Shown one piece after another: positions 8,014-14,789 of a stretch of 42,631 nt of DNA. Position numbers and translations under genes: made by a program. Below the pieces are notes generated by a model. The model was not told the origin of the DNA. It searched no databases and saw only the letters and a program-made list of their open reading frames with translations. Source of the DNA: Actinomycetota bacterium (GTDB lineage: Bacteria > Actinomycetota > Aquicultoria > Aquicultorales > JAMCWL01). Position 1 is the stretch's first letter. Every line of letters starts with the position of its first letter. The stretch lies in the NCBI GenBank assembly GCA_023481285.1, contig JAMCWL010000102.1, positions 756-43,386 on the forward strand, written 5' to 3'.

Positions 8014-8955
8014 ATGTACGGACAATCGGTCAAAGTCTATAGAATAATTCGCGTTCTCTGCCTGCTTGCCGAGCGTCCCCGCAGTCCAGAACAGATCATC
8101 GACATCCTCTCCCAGGAGCCCGAGTTCGACTGGCGCCGATACTCGAAGGAGACGATCTGGCGTGACGTCCGGCAGCTCAAGGATGCCGGCATCGGGATCG
8201 TCTATTCGAAGGCTACCGGCAAGTACGAGCTGAAGTCGTCGCCGATTCGCCTCGAGTTCGAGCCTGTCGAGCTGGTGGCGCTGGCCGTTGCTTGCCAATC
8301 TATCTCGGAAGAGACGGGCTTGCCGTACGCCAAGGAGCTGGCCGGTGTCGTAGAGAAGATCTCGACGCTTCTGTCTCCAAAGAGCAAGCGCGCGTTGACC
8401 GGCGATCCTCACTTCAAGCTGAAATTGGAATCGGTCGTCGACTACGGCCCTCACCAGGAAATTATAGAGGCGATCAGACGCGCCGTCTCGACGGGCAGGG
8501 AGATCGAGATCCTTTACTACAGCGTTCACAGCGATAAGGAAGAGAAAAGGATCGTCGATCCCTACGACCTCTACTTCAGCGAGGGCGGCGTGCGACTTGA
8601 GGGGTACTGCCATCTTAAGCGAGAGATAAGGGAGTTCAGGGTCGATCGCATCCGGAAACTGAAGATACTTCCAAGCACGGCCGGCCCCTCGCGGAACGGC
8701 GACGCGTTCACCTTCAAGCTCTGGCTCGATCCGAAGTTGACGAAGTCCGTCGGCGAGCGCTTTCCCGGACAGGAGATCGAGCTCAACGAGGACGGCTCCT
8801 CCATCCTGACGGCACAGGCGACCAACCCCTTCCGCGTCATCCTCCGTGTTCTCGCCTACGGCGAGCGCGCCAAAATCCTCTCGCCCGACTTTCTTAAGAA
8901 TCAGATGAAGACCATAGTCGAGCGCATGGCGGAGCTCTACTCCGAAGCAAGGTAG
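8014..8955 (+). CDS. WYL-domain transcriptional regulator, copy 1
   Basis: N-terminal winged helix (PEQIIDILSQEP...YSKETIWRDVRQLKDAGIGIVY), then a WYL-type ligand-binding domain (VDPYDLYFSEGGVRLEGYC...REFRVDRIRKLKIL) and a C-terminal WCX-like extension (PFRVILRVLAYGERAKILSPDFLKNQMKTIVERM). At 313 residues it has the normal layout of the YafY/DeoR-like WYL family, regulators often found with CRISPR and defence loci. The WYL tripeptide itself is replaced by RLE. A paralogue of the same design lies at 13173-14126. No regulated target can be seen directly; nearest downstream genes are the HEPN/MNT pair. Confidence 0.85.
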   Translation: MYGQSVKVYRIIRVLCLLAERPRSPEQIIDILSQEPEFDWRRYSKETIWRDVRQLKDAGIGIVYSKATGKYELKSSPIRLEFEPVELVALAVACQSISEETGLPYAKELAGVVEKISTLLSPKSKRALTGDPHFKLKLESVVDYGPHQEIIEAIRRAVSTGREIEILYYSVHSDKEEKRIVDPYDLYFSEGGVRLEGYCHLKREIREFRVDRIRKLKILPSTAGPSRNGDAFTFKLWLDPKLTKSVGERFPGQEIELNEDGSSILTAQATNPFRVILRVLAYGERAKILSPDFLKNQMKTIVERMAELYSEAR

Positions 8956-9028
8956 CCTAATCGCGACACTGATAGATATATAATAGGCTATGGATAAGTT
9001 CTCAGGATGATTAAGCTGCGGGGTTATC

Positions 9029-9459
9029 ATGCGAGGTCCTGTAGAGGAAGTAAAACACTGGCTGGAAGAGGCAGAGTACGATTTAGAGACCGCCGAGGAT
9101 GTACTTGAAGACGGTCGTTGGAACTGGGCTTGCTTCATAGCCCAACAATCAGCGGAAAAAGCGGTTAAGTCCATCTATATCGCTCGTGGCGAGGATGTCG
9201 AGAGGGTACACAGCATAAGCGCTTTACTAAAGGGTGATGACCCGGTGATGACCGCCGCGGGATATCTGGCATACCTGGCCTTGGCACGGAGCTAGAATCG
9301 GCCGTGGAGCTGGACAAGCATTATATAGCGACCCGCTACCCGAATGGCGTGCCTAACGGAAAGCCTTTCGAGTTTTATTCGGAGGAGAAAGCGAAGGAAT
9401 GTGTGGAAAGAGCGAAGCGAATAGTAACCGCTTGCCAGAAGACGTTGCAAGATATGTAA
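9029..9459 (+). pseudogene. HEPN-domain protein with a frameshift
   Basis: HEPN proteins are the RNase toxin or partner of MNT nucleotidyltransferases. EVKHWLEEAEYDLETAEDVL and FIAQQSAEKAVKSIYIARGEDVERVHS are typical of the HEPN N-terminal half. The frame then ends early at 9293-9295. A second frame continues the family pattern: LESAVELDKHYIATRYPNG, PFEFYSEEKAKECVERAKRIV, with a stop at 9457-9459. Frames meet around 9250-9290 and differ as if one base had been lost. The restored protein would be about 143 residues. Unless the missing base is an assembly error, the gene is broken. Confidence 0.75.
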
Positions 9460-9815
9460 AGGCTCTAGTCGAGAAGCTCAATCCGGTGGCTGTCGTTCTT
9501 TTTGGCTCGAGGGCTACGGGTCGGGCGCATATCCAAAGCGATTACGACCTCCTGGTCATCGCCCCGAACCTGCCGGGCGATTTCTGGGTGCGCCAGGATT
9601 TGGTCTGGGAGGGAAAACCATTCAGCGTGGACGTAATCGCCTTTACTCTATCGGAAGTCATCGAAAGAGTACTCCGGGGGTTCGTCTTAGACGCCCTGCT
9701 TCAGGGCGTCGTCCTATTCGGAGACATAGGCGAGCTCAAGGCTAGAGCCGAAGAGCACGTCGAGCGCTATGGTCTTACCAGAACGGAAGCCGGTTACGTG
9801 AGAAGACCCGCATAA
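9399..9815 (+). CDS. MNT-type nucleotidyltransferase (HEPN partner)
   Basis: Minimal nucleotidyltransferase with GSRATGRAHIQSDYDLLV, the GS-x10-D-x-D catalytic signature, and a later Asp in PFSVDVIAF. In HepT-MntA type systems the MNT antitoxin inactivates its HEPN toxin by AMPylation. Here the gene overlaps the restored HEPN frame by about 60 nt if ATG 9399 is used. TTG 9432 would reduce that, and neither start has a strong SD. The C-terminus is helical and charged. The pair forms one of several MNT/HEPN modules in the island. Confidence 0.8.
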   Translation: MCGKSEANSNRLPEDVARYVKALVEKLNPVAVVLFGSRATGRAHIQSDYDLLVIAPNLPGDFWVRQDLVWEGKPFSVDVIAFTLSEVIERVLRGFVLDALLQGVVLFGDIGELKARAEEHVERYGLTRTEAGYVRRPA

Positions 9816-10000
9816 ACAAGCAAGTCTTACCATAATTTCTCTTTCCTATCTTTTTCAGACCGTCAAGCTGCTGACAGCCTGCTTTGCTAGCATTCCTATC
9901 ATCGGCACCTTTGGCAGTCTCCAGCCTTGTCGAATCAAGCGGATTGTCCGTGGGTCGATTAGGTAGGGAATTTTGAACGACTAAAACAAGGCGTGCAAAT

Positions 10001-10426
10001 ATGAAGATTGGAATCACGCGTAGAGGGTTCTTCCAAGCGTTCGGCGGCTTGATAGCCTCTTCGTTATTCGGCTTCGGCGTATTGGAGAAGGAAAAGAAGA
10101 TAAAGCGCTACCTGCTCTGCGAGGATTACGTGGCGGGTGTGGCTTACTACGACTTCGCCGAGCCGGAGGAGATCGAGACCCTTTGGGAAGGGGCTCCGGT
10201 TTTCATCAAGCGCGAGCCGGAGAACCCTCACGATCCGCGAGCCATCGAGGTGTTTGCCTGGGACGGGAGGAAGATCGGCTATATGCCGAGGCACGCCAAC
10301 AGGATCCCGGCGAAGCTCATGGATCAGGACGCCGACCTGGTAGCCAGCGTCATCAAACTGGGTGACGGCGAGGAAACCTGGCGCGCCGTCAAGATGCGAT
10401 TGGAGCTGGTGGTCAAACCTGCCTGA
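10001..10426 (+). CDS. HIRAN-domain protein with twin-arginine-like N-terminus
   Basis: HIRAN domains bind DNA ends and occur with helicases or alone in bacteria. Here VAGVAYYDF, VFIKREPENPHDPRAIEVF, GRKIGYMPRHANRIPAKLMDQ define the domain over residues about 45-115. Unusually, residues 1-30 read as a twin-arginine signal: TRRGFFQAFGG followed by a hydrophobic stretch (LIASSLFGFGV). This predicts export or membrane anchoring, which is odd for a DNA-binding fold. ATG 10001 is the only good start. A perfect hairpin terminator covers its stop codon. A decayed relative of the domain's C-terminal part lies at 14183-14290. Confidence 0.8.
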   Translation: MKIGITRRGFFQAFGGLIASSLFGFGVLEKEKKIKRYLLCEDYVAGVAYYDFAEPEEIETLWEGAPVFIKREPENPHDPRAIEVFAWDGRKIGYMPRHANRIPAKLMDQDADLVASVIKLGDGEETWRAVKMRLELVVKPA

Positions 10427-10460
10427 CGTTGGGTCTTCCATCCGGCGTCAGGCAGGTTTT
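10415..10460 (+). terminator. Rho-independent terminator after the HIRAN gene
   Basis: Arms AAACCTGCCTGACG (10415-10428) and CGTCAGGCAGGTTT (10446-10459) form a perfect 14-bp stem with a 17-nt loop, ending in TTTT. The stop codon TGA lies inside the first arm. The A/T symmetry could serve both strands. Confidence 0.75.
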
Positions 10461-10542
10461 CGGCGGCGGGTTAAATATTTGTAGGAAATCAAGCGGATGA
10501 TGTATTATTTGAGCAACGGTCGGTAATCGATAAATTGTTTGA

Positions 10543-10679
10543 CTGAAAGTCACAAGCTGGCTATATAAGCTGGCGAGCTAAGCCGCGACGCCGAAGTCCT
10601 GGCCAGCGGCAACCCGAAAAAAATCGCCCGCCAGGCCAAGAACAAGCTCCTCGGCCGTCTGCTCCGAAAGCTGTGGTAG
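10543..10679 (+). pseudogene. 46-codon basic small ORF, copy 1 (frameshifted)
   Basis: Aligns throughout with the intact copy at 12091-12231: a CTG replaces the ATG, residues read KVTSWLYKLA, then one base is missing near 10577 and the frame resumes as LSRDAEVLASGNPKKIARQA and KNKLLGRLLRKLW before TAG at 10677. Nucleotide identity to copy 2 is high across the whole unit. The missing base and lost start imply decay. The family is not recognised with confidence. Confidence 0.7.
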
Positions 10680-10712
10680 TCAAGACAAGGCATTAATCTA
10701 ATGATGTACATG

Positions 10713-10730
10713 GTGTATCATATGATATAC
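10713..10730. promoter_or_regulatory. Near-perfect 18-bp palindrome, candidate operator
   Basis: GTGTATCATATGATATAC is palindromic except for one base pair, and half-sites (GATGTAC upstream, GTGTATC at 10734-10740) flank it. It ends 22 bp before the ATG of the winged-helix-MNT gene, consistent with autoregulation by that protein. Confidence 0.55.
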
Positions 10731-10752
10731 AACGTGTATCGGTAGGAAGACA

Positions 10753-11341
10753 ATGCTCGATCGTTTATTTTTCATCTAAGACCCGCATAGAAATCCTGGG
10801 CAAGGTTCTTTTGAACCCCGAGCGGGCGGTGTATGCCAGGGAGCTTGAGCGTCAATTGGGTCCCGGTTCTTACCGTGCGGTCTGGCTTGAGCTGAAGAAT
10901 CTGGAGGAGCTGGGCATTCTGACTTCACGACAAGTCGGGCGCACCGTCCAATATCGAATAAATCCGGACTCGCCGCTTGTTCCCGAGCTGACAGAGCTGT
11001 TCCGCAAGAATTGGGCGGCCAAAGATCTTATCGGAGAAGCGGTGAGCAAAGCTGGCGATGTCGCTGCAGCGTTTATCTACGGATCGTTCGCCACCGGCAA
11101 GTTCGGTCCTCGGAGCGATATCGATCTGATAATCATCGGCAGGGTCGATGCGCATGCCCTCGACGATGGGCTCGCAGATGTGGAAAGCAAGATCGGGCGC
11201 GAGGTCAACTACCGCCTGTTCACAGTGGAGCAATGGAAAAGAGAAGTCAGGGCGGCAACACCCTTCGTGCGCGAGGTACTGGAAGGCTCCAAGCTGTTCG
11301 TCGCCGGGAGTCCGCTTGAACTGGAAAAGCTGGCTGGATAG
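10753..11341 (+). pseudogene. Winged-helix-MNT fusion protein, frameshifted near its start
   Basis: ATG 10753 gives MLDRLF and then a stop (TAA 10777). Dropping one T from the TTTTT run at 10768-10772 restores SSKTRIEILGKVLLNPERAV, continuous with the open frame from TTG 10811. The restored protein has an N-terminal winged helix (YARELERQLG...YRAVWLELKNLEELGILTSR) and a C-terminal MNT with GSFATGKFGPRSDIDLIII. Translation could still begin at TTG 10811 and give a 176-residue product lacking the first helix. It forms a pair with the HEPN gene at 11386. Homopolymer context makes an assembly slip or phase variation possible. Confidence 0.75.
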
Positions 11342-11344
11342 CGG

Positions 11345-11412
11345 AGAGATCAGGCCGTTAAAAACTATCAAAAAACCGCTCTCACGTGGAGATCAGGCCG
11401 TTAAAAACTGGC
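11345..11412. repeat. Direct repeat at the MNT/HEPN junction
   Basis: GAGATCAGGCCGTTAAAAAC occurs twice, at about 11345 and 11390, 45 bp apart. The second copy encodes the first residues of the HEPN gene (EIRPLKT), so the spacer looks like a 45-bp tandem duplication of that gene's 5' end. Confidence 0.8.
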
Positions 11413-11787
11413 CCTGAGCAAGCACCGAGGTTGCTGGGGTCTGCTCGGCGTCAGCTTGATGGAGCAGGAAGGATACTCAAGACTGGCGTTTATCCAGCCG
11501 CACGAGACGAAGCTTACGAAGCGATGCTGAAGGCAGGCATGTCGTTGGTTCTAGCGCATGGCTACCGAGTTGAAGCAGGATCACATCACCTAACGACGGT
11601 CAGAGTGATTTCCAAGCTACTTGGACCGGGGCATCGGGGTCTGGCAAAGGCATTCAACGATCTCAGGAAATCAAGGCACGAACGCCTATATGACGGAGTG
11701 GATTTCTGCACCGCGGAAGAGGCATCCCGGGCCATCGACAGGGCGTCGGAGCTGTTAGCTCTTATTGAGGCGAAAATAGGAAAGTAG
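11386..11787 (+). CDS. HEPN-domain protein
   Basis: Helical protein of 133 residues: LLGSARRQLDGAGRI, YEAMLKAGMSLVLAHGYRVEAGSHHLTTVRVI, LAKAFNDLRKSRHERLYDG, EEASRAIDRASELLALIEA. This is the layout of HEPN proteins that follow wHTH-MNT genes, with the conserved RH...Y segment near residue 100. GTG 11386 is the likely start, within the second copy of a direct repeat. It is the toxin or partner half of the pair with the upstream MNT fusion. With the MNT frameshifted, the balance of the pair is uncertain. Confidence 0.7.
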   Translation: MEIRPLKTGPEQAPRLLGSARRQLDGAGRILKTGVYPAARDEAYEAMLKAGMSLVLAHGYRVEAGSHHLTTVRVISKLLGPGHRGLAKAFNDLRKSRHERLYDGVDFCTAEEASRAIDRASELLALIEAKIGK

Positions 11788-11870
11788 CTGTATGGATCAT
11801 TCCTAAGCTAACAAGGAATCAGGAGATCAAGCTGAATAAAGACGGTTCTTCCATTAAGCTGTTGATTTTA

Positions 11871-11884
11871 GGAACTCGAGTTCC
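11871..11884. promoter_or_regulatory. Second copy of the 14-bp palindrome GGAACTCGAGTTCC
   Basis: Identical to the site upstream of parB at 7718-7731. The flanking bases differ between the two copies, so only the 14-bp core is conserved, as expected of a protein-binding site rather than a duplication. Confidence 0.5.
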
Positions 11885-11985
11885 ATTAAATCAGCAGGTG
11901 GAAGTATTACTGACCTATAATTTTATCAAAAACATTTCTAGGTCAACGACTAAAATAAGAAGCAGCGAGAGCTCGATTTTTTATT

Positions 11986-12017
11986 GACCGTCAAGCGTTT
12001 GACGGTCTGTTTTTGTT
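11986..12017 (+). terminator. Rho-independent terminator
   Basis: GACCGTCAA (11986-11994), loop GCGT, TTGACGGTC (11999-12007) then TGTTTTTGTT: perfect 9-bp stem plus T tract. A degenerate relative of this element (GACCGTCAAGCTGCTGACAG) is visible near 9860, upstream of the HIRAN gene. Confidence 0.75.
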
Positions 12018-12090
12018 ATCATTTGTACACTTGGAAGGAAACAGAGCGTTATTGTCGAAAAGAATAGCTAGAAATCGTTAGGTAGGATAG

Positions 12091-12231
12091 ATGAAAATCA
12101 CCAGATGGCTTTACAAGCTGGCCAGACTAAGCCGAGACGCCGAGGTTCTCTCAAGTGGCGACCCAAAGAAGATCGCCCGCCATGCCAAGAACAAGCTCCT
12201 CGGCCGCCGCCTTTTCAGAAAGCTCTGGTGA
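12091..12231 (+). CDS. 46-residue basic small protein, intact copy 2
   Basis: Encodes MKITRWLYKLARLSRD followed by a Gly-Asp-Pro turn, then KKIARHAKNKLLGRR and a C-terminal LFRKLW. It is strongly basic (about 14 Lys/Arg) and probably two short helices. ATG 12091 follows TAGG about 8 nt upstream. Two decayed copies lie at 10543-10679 and 14594-14734, both with matched length. Protein-like substitution patterns between copies suggest it was under coding selection. Similar 45-residue basic proteins exist in mobile elements, but I cannot name the family. Confidence 0.65.
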   Translation: MKITRWLYKLARLSRDAEVLSSGDPKKIARHAKNKLLGRRLFRKLW

Positions 12232-12255
12232 GCTGGCAGAAAGTTAAGCTTATAA

Positions 12256-13059
12256 ATGGGGGTCTTTGTGGGAAAAGCGACCACCGACAATGCGATCGAC
12301 AGACCAGTTGATAGACCGAGCGAGGCGACCACCGTCGCTGATATTCCTTCTGAGGTTATGAAGGCTGCTGAAGAGAGCACCCTGCGCCACGACGCCGTCA
12401 CTTTTCTCGATTACGTCGGAGCTCACACCCCGGAACTTGCAGAGGATAAGGGATTGAAGACCAAGGATGTCTGGGCGGTAAACGATCTCTTCGCCGAGTG
12501 CGAGGAAATCCAGGTAGAAATCGAGGGTGAGGCGGTTACTCTAAGTACTGAAGACGAGGTCTGCCGTGTTGGCTTTATAAGGCGTCTCCTGCAAAGCGCC
12601 GGTTTCTTGAAGATTCGCCATGGCAGGTTGTCTCCAACCAGAAGGGCGACCGAGTTCTTGAAGGATGACTATTTCTCTCAGTTGAGGTGGCTCTTCAACA
12701 TCTGGTGGTACGAGGTCGATTGGACCCTGGACGCTGGTGACGCATCCGCCAGCACCAATATCTTCCAGGGAGACCGCAAGAAGCTGGCGGACATTCTTCT
12801 CTCGCTACCGACCGGCATGGGTGTAGCCTACCGCGAGCTGGAAAAGACATTGCTCAAAGAGTTTGGCTTGAGCTTTTTAATCGGAAAGACGGGCGCCGAC
12901 CTGCAGAGCTACATGAATATAAGTTACGGTGTGGTCCAGCCTCTCGAAATCTTCGAGGCCATCACCATGGACGTTACCGGCGATTTTGAAACGCTGCAAG
13001 ACCTAAAGCTGACGCTCTCCATAACAGAACTAGGCAAGACGTTGCTTAGCAGGGTCTAG
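12256..13059 (+). CDS. Hypothetical protein, no recognised domain
   Basis: Predicted soluble, 267 residues, acidic N-terminal 40 residues of low complexity, then FLDYVGAHTPELAEDKGLKTKDVWAVN, a winged-helix-looking block (FIRRLLQSAGFLKIRHGRLSPTRRATEFL) and LRWLFNIWWYEVDW. The block recalls the helical C-terminal region present in some long pRiA4b ORF-3-like proteins, a weak resemblance. The C-terminal third ends in an ITELGKTLLS segment that resembles the end of winged helices. ATG 12256 has no clear SD. It lies between the intact small ORF and the second WYL regulator, all on the same strand. Confidence 0.55.
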   Translation: MGVFVGKATTDNAIDRPVDRPSEATTVADIPSEVMKAAEESTLRHDAVTFLDYVGAHTPELAEDKGLKTKDVWAVNDLFAECEEIQVEIEGEAVTLSTEDEVCRVGFIRRLLQSAGFLKIRHGRLSPTRRATEFLKDDYFSQLRWLFNIWWYEVDWTLDAGDASASTNIFQGDRKKLADILLSLPTGMGVAYRELEKTLLKEFGLSFLIGKTGADLQSYMNISYGVVQPLEIFEAITMDVTGDFETLQDLKLTLSITELGKTLLSRV

Positions 13060-13172
13060 AATAGGTCGCAAATTCCATCAAGCAAAGGCGTCATTAAGGC
13101 AAGACACACGTATACTGGTTTAACTAGCGAAATCTAAAACCTTGGATCAGGAACCGCCCGCGAGGCCATCGT

Positions 13173-14126
13173 ATGGAAAACGGTACAGGGAAACGGAAGA
13201 AATGGGATGGATCGATTGCCATAAGGGCTCTCGTCGTCCTGAAGCTTATTTCCGAGAAACCGCGAAGCGTGGCGGAGTTGCAGGAGGCCCTGGAAAGAGA
13301 TGCCCGTTTCTTCCATCACTTCTCTAATGATGCTCTGTACGACGACAGAAAGCGCCTGGAAGAGGCCGGTTTCAACATTAAATACGATGGACGCATAAAG
13401 AAGTACCGCTTGATAAGCATGCCTTTCTGCTTGGGCATGGATGGGGAGGAAGCGCTGGCGCTTGCCATAGCCGCGGACGCGATCCTTTCTCAGGATAAGC
13501 TCCCATATCGTCCGGAGTTGGCTTCGGCGATGGCGAAGTTAAAAGAAGTGCTCGCGCCCGAAGTGATCAAGGGTCTTGAAACCAGCCCGCTCGTCAAGTT
13601 CATACTCCGCCCGGTCGTCGATTACCGTCCGTTCCTCGACACGATCGAGGACATTCGCCAAGCTCTCGCTTGGCATAGAAGGATCGACGTGGACTACGTC
13701 AGCCCGCATTCCGGCACAAGCAAGCATACGCTGGAGCCCTACGAGCTCTACTTCGACCACGGCGCCCTCTATCTAGAAGCCTACTCACGGCAGGCCAATG
13801 ACATCCTGGTTTTTCGCATAGACAGGATAGCCAATCTTAAGGTCTTACCGGATCGCTTTGAGCCGACAAGGAAACGAGCGACTTTCACCTTGAAGTTCAA
13901 GCTCGACGCCGAGATAGCCAAACTCGACGGCGATCGTTTTCCGGGCCAAACAGTAGAAATCATCGACGACGAGGTCGCTCTCGTAACGGCCGAGGTTTCC
14001 AGCCGTTTCTGGGCGATGCGTCAAATCCTAAGCTACGGCGAACTGGCCGAAGTCCTGGAACCGGAAGACCTCAGGGCCCATATGAAGCAGATAACCGAAA
14101 AAATGTTCAAGAAATACCAGGATTAA
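13173..14126 (+). CDS. WYL-domain transcriptional regulator, copy 2
   Basis: Same layout as the regulator at 8014: winged helix (SVAELQEALERDARFFHHFSNDALYDDRKRLEEAGF), middle WYL domain (LEPYELYFDHGALYLEAYSRQ...LVFRIDRIANLKVLP) and C-terminal extension (SSRFWAMRQILSYGELAEVLEPEDLRAHMKQI). It is 317 residues long. The two proteins share many positions but are clearly diverged, so duplication is old or they arrived separately. A stump of a HIRAN domain follows two codons later, suggesting that WYL and HIRAN genes once formed one unit. It may control the cas operon 660 bp downstream, which is inference only. Confidence 0.85.
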   Translation: MENGTGKRKKWDGSIAIRALVVLKLISEKPRSVAELQEALERDARFFHHFSNDALYDDRKRLEEAGFNIKYDGRIKKYRLISMPFCLGMDGEEALALAIAADAILSQDKLPYRPELASAMAKLKEVLAPEVIKGLETSPLVKFILRPVVDYRPFLDTIEDIRQALAWHRRIDVDYVSPHSGTSKHTLEPYELYFDHGALYLEAYSRQANDILVFRIDRIANLKVLPDRFEPTRKRATFTLKFKLDAEIAKLDGDRFPGQTVEIIDDEVALVTAEVSSRFWAMRQILSYGELAEVLEPEDLRAHMKQITEKMFKKYQD

Positions 14127-14182
14127 GGGTGGGGCAGGCAATAAGCAGCCAGTTAGCTTTTGGTAGATTAAGAATCTCAGGG

Positions 14183-14290
14183 CTCATGGATCAAGGCGTC
14201 GACATTTCGGCGACGATAGCAAAACTAAGGCCCGGAGAAGAAACCTGGCGCGCGGTCAAGCTGCGAGTGGATATGGTTTTCCATCCGCTT
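14183..14290 (+). pseudogene. HIRAN-domain C-terminal remnant
   Basis: LMDQGVDISATIAKL and GEETWRAVKLRVDMVFHP correspond to LMDQDADLVASVIKL and GEETWRAVKMRLELVVKP of the HIRAN protein at 10001. Everything N-terminal to LMDQ is missing. The containing open frame (14129-14362) has no other recognisable sequence. Confidence 0.75.
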
Positions 14291-14425
14291 GATGTTGCCT
14301 CGGTTGCATCGAGAAGGGTGCGAGTGTCGCTTTACCTTTTAGCTCGGGAAGCGTGTCATTGAGAGCAGCCCACCGGCTGGGTGCTGGTTATATGGCTAAG
14401 AAACATGCGTTTGAGCAGGTAAAGG

Positions 14426-14470
14426 TGTCATTGCGAGGAGGCCGTCGTTTAGCCGACGTGGCAATCTCGA
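14426..14470. repeat. Dispersed palindromic repeat of the TGTCATTGCGAGGAG type
   Basis: TGTCATTGCGAGGAGGCCGT followed by CGACGTGGCAATCTCG, with an internal CGTCG/CGACG hairpin. This pattern is widely seen as an intergenic repeat in environmental bacterial genomes. A partial copy (GTGTCATTGAGAGCAG) lies at 14353. Confidence 0.65.
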
Positions 14471-14495
14471 AAAACCAAGCGAGCGTTACGAACAA

Positions 14496-14527
14496 AGAGC
14501 ATTGCAAAAACAGAGCATTGCAAAAAC
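14496..14527. repeat. Tandem duplication of a 16-bp unit
   Basis: AGAGCATTGCAAAAAC occurs twice in direct succession (14496-14511 and 14512-14527). Confidence 0.9.
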
Positions 14528-14593
14528 GCTGTACGAACCAAAAGCGAATGCACTATCATAGAGAAGGCTGCAAGGAATCGGTAAGTGATTGAG

Positions 14594-14734
14594 GTGAACA
14601 TCACCAGGTGGTTGTATAAGCTGGCAAGGCTCAGCCGAGACGTCCAGGTACTCACCAGCAGCGACTTGAAAGTAGGTGGCCGCCGGATCAAAAAGAGGCT
14701 CCTCGGCCTCTAGCTATTCAGGAACTTCTGGTGA
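14594..14734 (+). pseudogene. 46-codon basic small ORF, copy 3 (in-frame TAG)
   Basis: From GTG 14594 the frame reads NITRWLYKLARLSRDVQVL, then SSDLKVGGRRIKKRLLGL, TAG (14711-14713), LFRNFW and TGA at 14732. The distance from start to final stop is 141 nt, exactly that of the intact copy, so no indel has occurred and one nonsense change removes the last seven residues. GTG 14585 is an alternative start. It lies 55 bp before cas6. Confidence 0.65.
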
Positions 14735-14789
14735 GCGGTGGTTTGCTGCATCTTTTTTATAAATCTCAAGCATTATTTAGGGATTACGA

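Larger units (their letters stand above)
11788..12090. other. Intergenic region with operator-like palindrome and terminator
   Basis: About 300 bp without a gene. It contains the 14-bp palindrome at 11871-11884 and the terminator at 11986-12017, listed separately; the rest is AT-rich and shows nothing else recognisable. Confidence 0.7.

Noticed and set aside
7990-9174. 394-residue minus-strand frame opposite WYL copy 1
   Set aside because: Shadow of the plus-strand WYL gene, whose domains are clear.
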